64,000 bases of DNA from G963665925 sp963665925 (GTDB taxonomy: Bacteria; Bacillota; Clostridia; Peptostreptococcales; Acidaminobacteraceae): NCBI GenBank assembly GCA_963665925.1, contig OY762511.1, forward strand, positions 4,526,001 through 4,590,000, given 5' to 3'. Each line of letters begins with the position of its first letter. The stretch's first letter is position 1. Made by a program: the position numbers and the translations under genes. The notes below the pieces were generated by a model, which was not told the origin of the DNA, did not search any database, and saw nothing but the letters and a program-made list of their open reading frames with translations. This document shows positions 27,272-34,019 of the stretch, in pieces.

Positions 27272-27295
27272 AAAATAACCCCGAGGGGTTATTTT
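27272..27295 (-). terminator. Terminator overlapping the stop of the 27294 gene
   Basis: AATAACCCC pairs with GGGGTTATT across a tight loop, followed on the minus strand by a run of seven Ts. It begins within the stop codon of the gene it ends. Confidence 0.8.
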
Positions 27296-27722
27296 AGCTG
27301 TAAATTTCAAGGGTATCTTTAAGAGCCATGATTTTTTCATCCGGGTACTGCTTGGGCCATTTGCTTCCAAGCATTTCAATCAGCATACGCGCTTCTATAG
27401 AATCTATTCCCGAATAAATATTTGACTTGATCAACTTCTCAAGAACCTTCTGATTCTCGTCGTTCAACTGATATGCACTTTTGAAATGGACATAGGCAGT
27501 ATCGTATATCCCCTTGTCAAAAGCGTTCAGTCCCTTATGGTAATATCGGTACGCCCTGTACCGGTCTGATTTTAGAAAACTGATAAACATCAATAGAGAA
27601 AAAGTAATAAGAGCTATGCCAAGTACGGGAACACCAATCAGCACGCCACCTGCGACAATGCCTGCGATCCACAAATAGCCCACTATTTCTGACTCATAAT
27701 TAAATTTTGTCATACTTCTCAC
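27294..27722 (-). CDS. Small membrane protein with TPR-like tail, unknown function
   Basis: I do not recognise this 142-residue protein. It has two adjacent membrane segments (about residues 17-50) and then a cytoplasmic helical tail with RAYRYYHKGLNAFDKGIYDT and YVHFKSAYQLNDENQKVLEK, which looks like one or two tetratricopeptide repeats. The start is taken as the GTG at 27722, nine bases after AGGAG; an in-frame ATG lies three codons later. It lies downstream of another unknown membrane protein in the same direction. Confidence 0.6.
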   Translation of the reverse strand: MRSMTKFNYESEIVGYLWIAGIVAGGVLIGVPVLGIALITFSLLMFISFLKSDRYRAYRYYHKGLNAFDKGIYDTAYVHFKSAYQLNDENQKVLEKLIKSNIYSGIDSIEARMLIEMLGSKWPKQYPDEKIMALKDTLEIYS

Positions 27723-27808
27723 GGCGCATTTCTCCTGTCGATTGGAATTATTTAACTCATACCAATTTTAACACCAATTGCACCATGCGGCAAGTTTTTG
27801 GTTAATAT

Positions 27809-28972
27809 TTAGAGATAGCGCCCAATTTTTTCTACAATATTTCTCTTTTCAGTGACCGAATCTGAGTCCGAGTCGACATCTGTCTGCAAAACAGGCTCAG
27901 GTTCAACGTAGAATATCTTGCGTGCAAGGATTTCTGCAACTTCATTCTTCTGGTCATCAGAGAAATCAAATCGATTGGACAGGAACTCATAGTATGCTAC
28001 AAACTTATGACAAGCCTTCGGATATATTTTTTCATTCTTGCTCCATTTGTAAACACTTTCAAGAACAAACCCTTCAATATGCCTGTACTCAAATTTTCGC
28101 CCGATTTCAGCATCATCCTCCTGATTTGACTGTAGTGTCAATCCGGAAAGAACGCCTATGTATTTCATGGATTGCTCATTTGTCAGTTCAGGAATTTTCA
28201 GCACAAAATCCGCATAGGATGATGTGGCAGGATTATCGGTATAGTTGATCAGGTGTATGCCTTGTGTCATGCATCTATGAAGAAGACGCTTGTATAGATC
28301 CTCATCGACAAAGGCGCCTGCTTCTACAAGAACCACAGCATTTTCAGAGTGTATGCGATCAAACTCGAAAATCTGACACATTTCGGAAATCAGCAGATAG
28401 AGTCTTGAAAGATATTTCATATGAAAATACAAAAGAAATAGATAAGGCATCCAAATCAGGTAATAGAGCGGAGATGCATTTCCAACAAAGTAGTTTATCA
28501 AACTATTTTTCGGGACTTCCCTATAAAGAAGAAGGGTAATCGCAAGAACCAGTATGTTGATTATCAGTTTCCCTCTGCTCACCAATAGTATTGTTGCAGG
28601 ATTTATCGCCAGCCACTTCGCCTTTACATACCACTTTAAAATGAAATCATACCTGTGCAGCAGCAAAATTTCCGCACTCATTTTGTCAAAAACATCGTAG
28701 CTGGTCAATGCTTCAAGCTTTTCATTCTCATCAAAGCGTTCCTGATCTTCAATAAAGAATTCCACTGCATCCGTTGATTTAAGGCTTACAGACTGGATAT
28801 CTCTGTTCCCATCTATGATTTCTGTCATGTAATCTTTAGATTTCTCCAGCAGTATTGGATCTTTTGAGTAAATATCTACAAAAATAGACTCCGGTTTTTT
28901 TGAAGTCAGCATACCGGAAACAATGTCCAAATCCTTCTTAATATGCTGTATTGGCAAATAGGAACTCATCAT
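27809..28972 (-). CDS. Membrane protein of unknown function, possible degenerate NTPase-like domain
   Basis: I do not recognise this 387-residue protein. It has a soluble N-terminal region (about 1-135), two membrane segments (about 137-155 and 170-195), and a C-terminal soluble region. The block NAVVLVEAGAFVDEDLYKRL followed by QGIHLINYTDNPAT vaguely resembles the Walker B to sensor part of HerA/FtsK-like ATPases, but no Walker A loop is present. The tail is acidic (DVDSDSDSVTEKRN). The ATG at 28972 has AAGGAGG upstream; the frame stays open to 28996. The NTPase resemblance is a weak inference. Confidence 0.55.
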   Translation of the reverse strand: MMSSYLPIQHIKKDLDIVSGMLTSKKPESIFVDIYSKDPILLEKSKDYMTEIIDGNRDIQSVSLKSTDAVEFFIEDQERFDENEKLEALTSYDVFDKMSAEILLLHRYDFILKWYVKAKWLAINPATILLVSRGKLIINILVLAITLLLYREVPKNSLINYFVGNASPLYYLIWMPYLFLLYFHMKYLSRLYLLISEMCQIFEFDRIHSENAVVLVEAGAFVDEDLYKRLLHRCMTQGIHLINYTDNPATSSYADFVLKIPELTNEQSMKYIGVLSGLTLQSNQEDDAEIGRKFEYRHIEGFVLESVYKWSKNEKIYPKACHKFVAYYEFLSNRFDFSDDQKNEVAEILARKIFYVEPEPVLQTDVDSDSDSVTEKRNIVEKIGRYL

Positions 28973-29129
28973 ATTTTCCTCCTTGAGATTAGTCATATTT
29001 CATATAATTTCTACCTATATATTGGTCATTCTAAACGCCTGTTCAAAAATTCCAGTTTAGACGATATCGCAAACCGGGTAGAAAGGGAATAGTTCGAATC
29101 TGATAAAAATATGATATGGAGGTGTGATT

Positions 29130-29351
29130 ATGCATTCAATTGTTCAAATTACAGAGCTGCACATAAATACATATCGTGCTATTCGCGATTATATTTACCA
29201 CAACAGAAAGACGCCAGATATACTGACAATTGGGGACATATGCGGCTTTCATAATGATCAGGAAATACTTTCTATTTTAAAGGACTTGAAAGAACTTGGG
29301 TACCTGATTTTCGACGGTCCCCAGAAGGACCGAATCAATTTGGCAAACTAA
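29130..29351 (+). CDS. Small protein with winged-helix-like pattern
   Basis: The 73-residue product reads like a single winged-helix domain: a long first helix, a turn-helix segment TIGDICGFHNDQEILSILKD, then LGYLIFDGPQKDRINL as a wing. LexA-type N-terminal domains have a similar shape. It could be a small DNA-binding regulator. The ATG is preceded by GGAGG at seven bases. It stands alone between convergent and divergent neighbours and is followed by a strong terminator. Confidence 0.6.
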   Translation: MHSIVQITELHINTYRAIRDYIYHNRKTPDILTIGDICGFHNDQEILSILKDLKELGYLIFDGPQKDRINLAN

Positions 29352-29370
29352 TCAAAGCGCACGCCTATAA

Positions 29371-29400
29371 AAACGGGTATCGGTTTTCCGATACCCGTTT
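29371..29400. terminator. Bidirectional terminator
   Basis: A 13-base-pair perfect stem (AAACGGGTATCGG and its complement) with a TTTT loop lies between convergent genes and has A and T ends on both strands. Confidence 0.8.
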
Positions 29401-29457
29401 AATAATGTATGCAATTTGCAACATCTCTCTTGCTTGATCAAGTTCCGCTTCACTTGC

Positions 29458-29955
29458 CTAGTCTTTCACCTCAACCATAAAGCGTCTCTTTTCGGAGTCC
29501 TCCAGTTCAATCAGCTTATCTACTTCATGTTCTCTGCGTAGTGCACTTAAAAGTGTGTCTCGCTTATACTCACATTCTACACAGTCATCTCTCAGAACGA
29601 TCCTTTCAAGACCCTTGTACTTTGCCTGAAGGCACTTTCCACGCAGATAGAATGCATCAAATACCTGCTCGCAAAATGCGTCATAATCCTGGTCTGTCAC
29701 ACGACTCAGTGATACCTTGTCGTCTTTGACCTTGGTCTCATAGACCGGCATACACCGCCTGTTTTTCATGGCTACTGCCAGTGTCTTGGCTGTGCCGCTT
29801 CTTGCCGCTTCAAGAAGCAGCTCCGGAAACTCCACGGAACCACTATGGTTCAATCGTCCATTTGTCTTCAAACAACATTTCTCAATGTCTCTTTCAATTT
29901 CCTCCAGCATGAAGGCCCGTACCGTTTTATCTAAACGCTTTTTAATCTGTGCCAT
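29458..29955 (-). CDS. Hypothetical protein
   Basis: I do not recognise this 165-residue soluble protein. It is highly charged and helical, with four cysteines (KCCLK near residue 27, CEQVF near 93, GKCLQ near 106, DDCVEC near 124). No membrane segment or signal peptide is present. A GGAGG site before the ATG supports it as a real gene. It stands between the small winged-helix-like gene and an anchored coiled-coil protein. Confidence 0.55.
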   Translation of the reverse strand: MAQIKKRLDKTVRAFMLEEIERDIEKCCLKTNGRLNHSGSVEFPELLLEAARSGTAKTLAVAMKNRRCMPVYETKVKDDKVSLSRVTDQDYDAFCEQVFDAFYLRGKCLQAKYKGLERIVLRDDCVECEYKRDTLLSALRREHEVDKLIELEDSEKRRFMVEVKD

Positions 29956-30061
29956 AATGCACCTCCCAGAACAGATTGCGATTATACCTCACAAATCATT
30001 TTTATCCATTCGGAAAGATTGCAAAACAAAATTTGCACATTCGGCGTCTAAAATTTCACAA

Positions 30062-30541
30062 TCAATTCATATCAGGCCACCAGCCATCAACAAATTGCCA
30101 TTCAACCTGATTTGCAGACCTGATTTTATATTTCAGGAGAACGCCGCCAAGCATATGTCCATCTTCAATAGGGACATAAACATAAACCGGGTCAATGATC
30201 TGCGCCTCTTCAAGGACAAAGAAAATGGTGCCGCCCAGTACCCCTTCGTATGGAATAAGCGCTTCTTGCCCCTGCAAACTGGAAACAAGGGTTTTGGGGG
30301 ATACTGGATACGCATACAGGTCCCAGAACCACGGAAGCTCACTTTCCACTTCTTCGCTTTCACCAGACTGAACAATTGCATTCTCCAGCTGATCGATCTG
30401 ATTCTGCTGTGCGTCGAGCTGACCGTTAAGGGCTTCAATTCTATGTGTAAGCTGTGAAATCGAACTGGCCTGCAGTCCCATTGCTACCATACATATCAAA
30501 AGGATGCTCCCAGCAATCACTGAAATTCTTTTCTGATTCAT
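30062..30541 (-). CDS. Membrane-anchored coiled-coil protein, unknown function
   Basis: The 159-residue protein has one N-terminal membrane segment (about residues 8-26), a short coiled coil (about 27-60, ALNGQLDAQQNQIDQLENAI), and a C-terminal domain that looks beta-rich (about 70-159). The C-terminal part probably lies outside the membrane. The start overlaps the stop of the HAD gene by four bases (ATGA), so the two are co-translated. Confidence 0.6.
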   Translation of the reverse strand: MNQKRISVIAGSILLICMVAMGLQASSISQLTHRIEALNGQLDAQQNQIDQLENAIVQSGESEEVESELPWFWDLYAYPVSPKTLVSSLQGQEALIPYEGVLGGTIFFVLEEAQIIDPVYVYVPIEDGHMLGGVLLKYKIRSANQVEWQFVDGWWPDMN

Positions 30542-31188
30542 CGCGCGCCTCCATTTCCTACAATCTCAAGCAGCGACTTTCTATCTGAAATGACAAACTC
30601 TGCTACCTCAGCATCGCTCTCATTGAATGCATCTACTATGAGGCATCCATCAATCGACGCGTTATGACCCGCTTCAATATCAAGGCGCCGGTCTCCGACA
30701 TTCAAGGTCTCAGACCTGATGAGCTTATACTTTTCAATCAAATTGTCAAATGCTTCCGGGTCAGGTTTTCTTTTAAATCCTTGATTTTTCGTGACTGCAC
30801 CTTCAAAATAATGCAGCACGCCCTTCGCTCTTGCAATTCTAATAGCTGAATCATCCCGGTGCGTCAGCATATAATTCGAAATACCCATGGACTTCAGTGT
30901 TTCCAGCGTATTAATGGTATCCGGAAACAAGAGGTAGTCCGACGGACTGTGGTCAGCTTCAAAAGCTCTGTAATCGTATTCTATGGCTGCACGCCGCTCA
31001 ATGCAAGCCTCAGAAAAGTAGTCCAGTGCCGCTGTCATTGAAATCTTCAGCTGTTTGTAAACAGTCTCCTTCTCCGTATTGATTCCATTTTTTACAAGAG
31101 CTCTGTACAGCAGGTCACTCATGGTCGGATATGTATCCGCAAGGGTACCGTCAAAGTCCCATATGATATTCTTATATGATTTGTACAT
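30538..31188 (-). CDS. HAD superfamily hydrolase, phosphoglycolate-phosphatase-like
   Basis: The 216-residue protein is a HAD hydrolase with a helical cap. Motif I is DFDGTLADTYPTM near residue 11 with both catalytic aspartates, motif II is MLTHRD near 111, and motif III/IV is KRKPDPEAFDN to NVGDRRLDIEAGHNASID (about 140-180). This is the PGP/beta-phosphoglucomutase-like subfamily; the natural substrate is not predictable. It is followed by the membrane-anchored gene in a four-base overlap. Confidence 0.85.
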   Translation of the reverse strand: MYKSYKNIIWDFDGTLADTYPTMSDLLYRALVKNGINTEKETVYKQLKISMTAALDYFSEACIERRAAIEYDYRAFEADHSPSDYLLFPDTINTLETLKSMGISNYMLTHRDDSAIRIARAKGVLHYFEGAVTKNQGFKRKPDPEAFDNLIEKYKLIRSETLNVGDRRLDIEAGHNASIDGCLIVDAFNESDAEVAEFVISDRKSLLEIVGNGGAR

Positions 31189-31255
31189 TCGTGTCCTCTT
31201 TCTCAGGATATGCTAACATGAAAAATACAGATAATTCCTTTATTACATCATAAAA

Positions 31256-31290
31256 AAAGCTGATGGCGATTTCAACACGCAATCAGCTTT
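31256..31290 (-). terminator. Terminator of the ANTAR regulator gene
   Basis: AAAGCTGAT pairs with ATCAGCTTT around a 17-base loop, followed on the minus strand by a seven-T run. The right arm overlaps the stop codon. Confidence 0.75.
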
Positions 31291-31855
31291 CAGCTTCATT
31301 TTCTTCAAGTATATACCTACAGACCTCATGGATGGGCAGACCCTGATCCATACTCATACTCCGCAGTTTGGCATAGGCATCATTCTCGTTCATCCCATAT
31401 GCCGTCATCATATGTATTTTAGCCCGTTCAACATACTTTCTGTTTTCAAGTGATTTTTCCAGCTTGTTCAGTTCGCTCTGCAGACTGTTTATTTTACGAA
31501 CACTGCTGAGTACAAACTCACTGGTGCGGTAAACCTCCGCAAGGGAAACAGGCCTCTTCAAATATGCGTATACCTTAAGCCCCTGTAAACCTCCGAGAAA
31601 CATATCGTCTGCATCTTTTGCAATAAAAAGCACAGCTGCTGGCGTCACCGTCTCAATACGTCTGGCCTTTTCAAAACTTGTTCCACCCCAAGCATCATAG
31701 CTTGCAAGAACAATGTCAGGTCTGAACTTAATGATTCTTGGAACGCATTCCATGACATTCAAGGTGGCCTGAACTTGATATCCCTTATTACGAAAAAGGT
31801 TCTGGAGTGTATATAATGTTTTTTCATCGGTATCTACAATGAATATCTTCTTCAT
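31283..31855 (-). CDS. ANTAR-domain antiterminator with degenerate receiver
   Basis: ANTAR proteins bind RNA hairpins with six-base loops and prevent formation of an adjacent terminator. The 190-residue protein has a receiver-like domain (about 1-115), a coiled-coil linker (about 118-140), and a C-terminal ANTAR domain with AKIHMMTAYGMNENDAYAKL near residue 145-164. In the receiver the usual phospho-acceptor Asp is replaced: the strand reads PDIVLASYD, so a serine occupies that place. Regulation by phosphorylation is therefore doubtful. Its gene is divergent from a small RNA with a terminator that contains an ANTAR-type hairpin. Confidence 0.85.
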   Translation of the reverse strand: MKKIFIVDTDEKTLYTLQNLFRNKGYQVQATLNVMECVPRIIKFRPDIVLASYDAWGGTSFEKARRIETVTPAAVLFIAKDADDMFLGGLQGLKVYAYLKRPVSLAEVYRTSEFVLSSVRKINSLQSELNKLEKSLENRKYVERAKIHMMTAYGMNENDAYAKLRSMSMDQGLPIHEVCRYILEENEAES

Positions 31856-31879
31856 AAAGGCCTCCTTACTATAAACAAT

Positions 31880-31908
31880 AATATACGATTATCCCGCGGT
31901 ATTGTCAA
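31880..31908 (-). promoter_or_regulatory. Promoter of the ANTAR regulator gene
   Basis: On the minus strand TTGACA is followed after 17 bases by TATATT. Transcription would start near 31873, just before the AAGGAGG site. Confidence 0.6.
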
Positions 31909-31987
31909 ACGTTAAAAGCGCTATTTTGCAATATTTTCACTATTTTGAATTAAGAAACGTTTTCCGATTTTTTCTTCAAAAAAACCA

Positions 31988-32015
31988 TTGAATAATCATT
32001 CATAAAGTGTATAAT
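31988..32015 (+). promoter_or_regulatory. Promoter of the 32022-32095 small RNA
   Basis: TTGAAT at 31988-31993 and a perfect TATAAT at 32010-32015 are separated by 16 bases. The predicted transcript would start near 32022 and has no gene immediately behind it. Confidence 0.65.
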
Positions 32016-32021
32016 GAACTT

Positions 32022-32095
32022 AACTTGATCTTACATGACAACGACGTCATACCTAGAGGCCCCCCGCCTCGAAGTTGACGTCGTTTTTTATTTAT
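32022..32095 (+). ncRNA. Candidate small RNA / ANTAR-type leader with terminator
   Basis: The predicted transcript ends at a strong intrinsic terminator: AACGACGTCA (32040-32049) pairs with TGACGTCGTT (32076-32085), with an inner GAGGC/GCCTC stem closing a five-C loop, then a T run. An alternative hairpin, ATGAC (32035-32039) paired with GTCAT (32046-32050), closes the six-base loop AACGAC, which has A at position 1 and G at position 4 as required in ANTAR targets. The two folds exclude each other. The ANTAR regulator is encoded immediately upstream on the other strand. Only one such hexaloop hairpin is clear, whereas known targets have two. Confidence 0.6.
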
Positions 32096-32125
32096 GTAAG
32101 TTCAGGAAGCATCGTTACCCCATTA

Positions 32126-32165
32126 ACCGGTTGGAGGTTGACCGCAACCTCCTACTCCCCCCGGT
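32126..32165. repeat. Nested hairpin in noncoding region
   Basis: GGAGGTTG (32133-32140) pairs with CAACCTCC (32145-32152) around a four-base loop, inside an outer ACCGG (32126-32130)/CCGGT (32161-32165) stem. No T run follows it, so it is not a standard terminator. Its function is unknown. Confidence 0.55.
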
Positions 32166-32241
32166 GAATCAACTTTTTCCTATTCATGTATTAATTATAC
32201 CCTCGCGTCTATATGGCGCACTTTTTTTGCGTAAAAAACAA

Positions 32242-32377
32242 AGAATAGCAGTCAAAAATAAACAGAAGGACACATCATGTGCGCATGAATGTGTCCTTCT
32301 GTTTATTTTTGACTATTGGTCGTGACTAACGACCAGAGCAATCTGAGATTGCTCGGTGCTGTGCTTAGTGCTATTCT
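32242..32377. repeat. Cloverleaf-like inverted-repeat element after the cysteine desulfidase gene
   Basis: An outer 9-base-pair stem (AGAATAGCA at 32242-32250 with TGCTATTCT at 32369-32377) encloses three further hairpins: a 26-base-pair perfect inverted repeat (arms 32250-32275 and 32289-32314, 13-base loop), TGGTCGT/ACGACCA (32317-32323, 32329-32335) and GAGCAATCT/AGATTGCTC (32336-32344, 32346-32354). The element abuts the stop codon of the minus-strand cysteine desulfidase gene. It could be a miniature transposable element, an RNA with a structural role, or an elaborate terminator; no target-site duplication is evident. Confidence 0.65.
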
Positions 32378-33692
32378 AGATATTCTGTCCCTGCAGCGCT
32401 TCATCAGCCATGTCCTTCATAACACTTAAAATGACGCCGTCAGTTGTATTCATCCCCTCGGAAGCAATGCGACCAAGGTTTCTGATGCTCTGCTCAACGC
32501 GCGACGCTACGATACCGTTTCTCGCTGGAACCACGACGCCGTATCGAGCCATATTGGACATCTGTACACCTGTATTGGCTGCCGTTGCCAGCTTCAGTGC
32601 ACAGCTGTCCTTTGCACCATCGCAAATCAGCCCCGAAAGGTTTCCAATCATATTCTGGATTGTATCTTCAATTTCCTTATAGCTTCCGCCCTCAAGCCAC
32701 GTGATTGCAGCGCCCGATCCCGTAGCCGCAGAAACCGCGCAGCTACAGATTGCTGAAAGTCTTCCAATGAAATTCTTCATATAAGTGTTCAGCAGATGAC
32801 TGATTGCAAGCGCCTTGATCAGTTTCTCCTCTGAAATCTCATGCATTGAAGCATAGGCCGCAATTGGAAGTATTGCAGTCAATCCATTATTTCCGCTGCC
32901 ATTTGAGCTCATTACCGGTTTGGTAATCCCAGACATTCTCGCATCAGAAGCTGCGGCTGTTAGCATCATTGCCTTATTCTGAAGGCTGTTTTCAAGTACG
33001 CCATCTTCAATCTGCTTCTTTACAGCATAACCAACACCCATACCCAGTGCTTTTTCAAGACCAGCATCTGCAACTTCAAGATTCATTTCAATCCCTTCTT
33101 TTAAGAAGGTCATCGTATCTGCTGACATATTTTCTACCTGCTGAATCATTTCTTTCACACTCAGGTTAAAGAAGGCTTCATATTTATTTTCAGTTTGTCC
33201 TGCCACCTTTTCTACTTCAAGCAAGACAGCATCATTCTTTTTCATATAAACAAAGGCATCATGATGACCGCGAATCACCGTCTGAGCTGTCTCAGTACCG
33301 GCACGCATCGTTACATCTACAAGTACCTTCTCTTCTGTGTCTGCAATAGAAAGCTTAATGATGCCCTGGCTGAGGTATTCTTTCGCTTTCTCGACAACCT
33401 CTTCATCGACACTTGAAAGGATTTCAAGGCCGAGCTCCGCATCGCCACCTGCAGCGCCTATAGCCGATGCCATATCAAGGCCTACCTGGTCTGTTTGAGG
33501 AATGCCTACCGACAGACCATTCTTATAGAAGTTAGGTGAAACCTTCACATCAATATAGTCAACATAGTCTGTTCCAAGCAGTGCCCGCGTTTTAGCAGCT
33601 CCGAGTACCACAGCTACCGGTTCTGTACAGCCCATTGCTGGACGCACTTCATTTTTTAGTATCTCAATTATCATATTATCCATATGTCCCAT
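32376..33692 (-). CDS. cyuA: Cysteine desulfidase / L-serine dehydratase-like protein (UPF0597 family)
   Basis: This [4Fe-4S] lyase family (CyuA/YhaM) releases sulfide, ammonia and pyruvate from cysteine. The 438-residue length equals that of E. coli CyuA. Visible family blocks include NEVRPAMGCTEPVAV near residue 12, GMGVGYAVKK, SNGSGNNGLTAILPI and GLICDGAKDSCALKLA, with conserved cysteines that bind the cluster. The ATG at 33692 is chosen over the open frame to 33809 because AAAGGA precedes it and because the sigma-54 promoter at 33733-33749 lies inside the longer reading. The adjacent sigma-54 activator probably controls it. Confidence 0.85.
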   Translation of the reverse strand: MGHMDNMIIEILKNEVRPAMGCTEPVAVVLGAAKTRALLGTDYVDYIDVKVSPNFYKNGLSVGIPQTDQVGLDMASAIGAAGGDAELGLEILSSVDEEVVEKAKEYLSQGIIKLSIADTEEKVLVDVTMRAGTETAQTVIRGHHDAFVYMKKNDAVLLEVEKVAGQTENKYEAFFNLSVKEMIQQVENMSADTMTFLKEGIEMNLEVADAGLEKALGMGVGYAVKKQIEDGVLENSLQNKAMMLTAAASDARMSGITKPVMSSNGSGNNGLTAILPIAAYASMHEISEEKLIKALAISHLLNTYMKNFIGRLSAICSCAVSAATGSGAAITWLEGGSYKEIEDTIQNMIGNLSGLICDGAKDSCALKLATAANTGVQMSNMARYGVVVPARNGIVASRVEQSIRNLGRIASEGMNTTDGVILSVMKDMADEALQGQNI

Positions 33693-33732
33693 TTGTCCTA
33701 TCCTTTCACACAACCTCTTTGCCCTATACAAT

Positions 33733-33749
33733 TGCAAATACCGTGCCAA
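33733..33749 (-). promoter_or_regulatory. Sigma-54 promoter of the cysteine desulfidase gene
   Basis: The minus strand reads TTGGCACGGTATTTGCA, an exact match to the -24/-12 consensus TTGGCACGnnnnTTGCA. Transcription would start about 10-12 bases beyond the TTGC, near 33722, giving a leader of about 30 bases before the ATG at 33692. Confidence 0.88.
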
Positions 33750-33984
33750 GTTATCGTGGTCCATTTGAGGCACATTCAGTATCATTATGAGACTAAATTC
33801 CGAAAGCAATTTTGCCAGTCCCTATAAGAATGTTCATAATGTAAATGCCCTTGAGCTCCATACAATTGAAACCCTACACCACCTGTAAACACTTAACTTC
33901 ATCCATACACACCGCATCACCACGACACATTAAGGGGTGATTTTCCATACAAATTCGCCAGTAATCCCTCACAAAAACGAGAAA
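33750..33984. other. Upstream region of the sigma-54 promoter
   Basis: No gene with a ribosome binding site is seen here. This is where an enhancer for the sigma-54 activator is expected. The only dyad I see is ATCACC paired with GGTGAT near 33915-33942, which is a weak candidate. Confidence 0.4.
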
Positions 33985-34018
33985 AGTCTCAAAATGAGAT
34001 AATTCTCATTTTGAGACT
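33985..34018 (-). terminator. Terminator of the sigma-54 activator gene
   Basis: AGTCTCAAAATGAGA pairs perfectly with its complement across a four-base loop (15 base pairs), directly after the stop codon, and is followed on the minus strand by a T-rich run. Confidence 0.82.
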
Positions 34019-34019
34019 G

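Noticed and set aside
29001..29129. tRNA, rRNA or CRISPR features anywhere in the window
   Set aside because: I looked for cloverleaf tRNA consensus, rRNA-like stretches and regularly spaced direct repeats and found none; the palindromes present are not spaced as CRISPR repeats.
32133..32152. A second ANTAR-type hexaloop hairpin
   Set aside because: If read as a six-base loop the sequence is GACCGC, which lacks the A at position 1, so it does not qualify.
32035..32325. A 96-codon open frame on the plus strand
   Set aside because: It runs through several perfect hairpins, lacks a ribosome binding site and has no protein-like composition. It is better read as structured noncoding DNA.
33693..33809. 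An upstream in-frame extension of the cysteine desulfidase gene
   Set aside because: The sigma-54 promoter lies inside it, there is no ribosome binding site, and the shorter form equals the family length.
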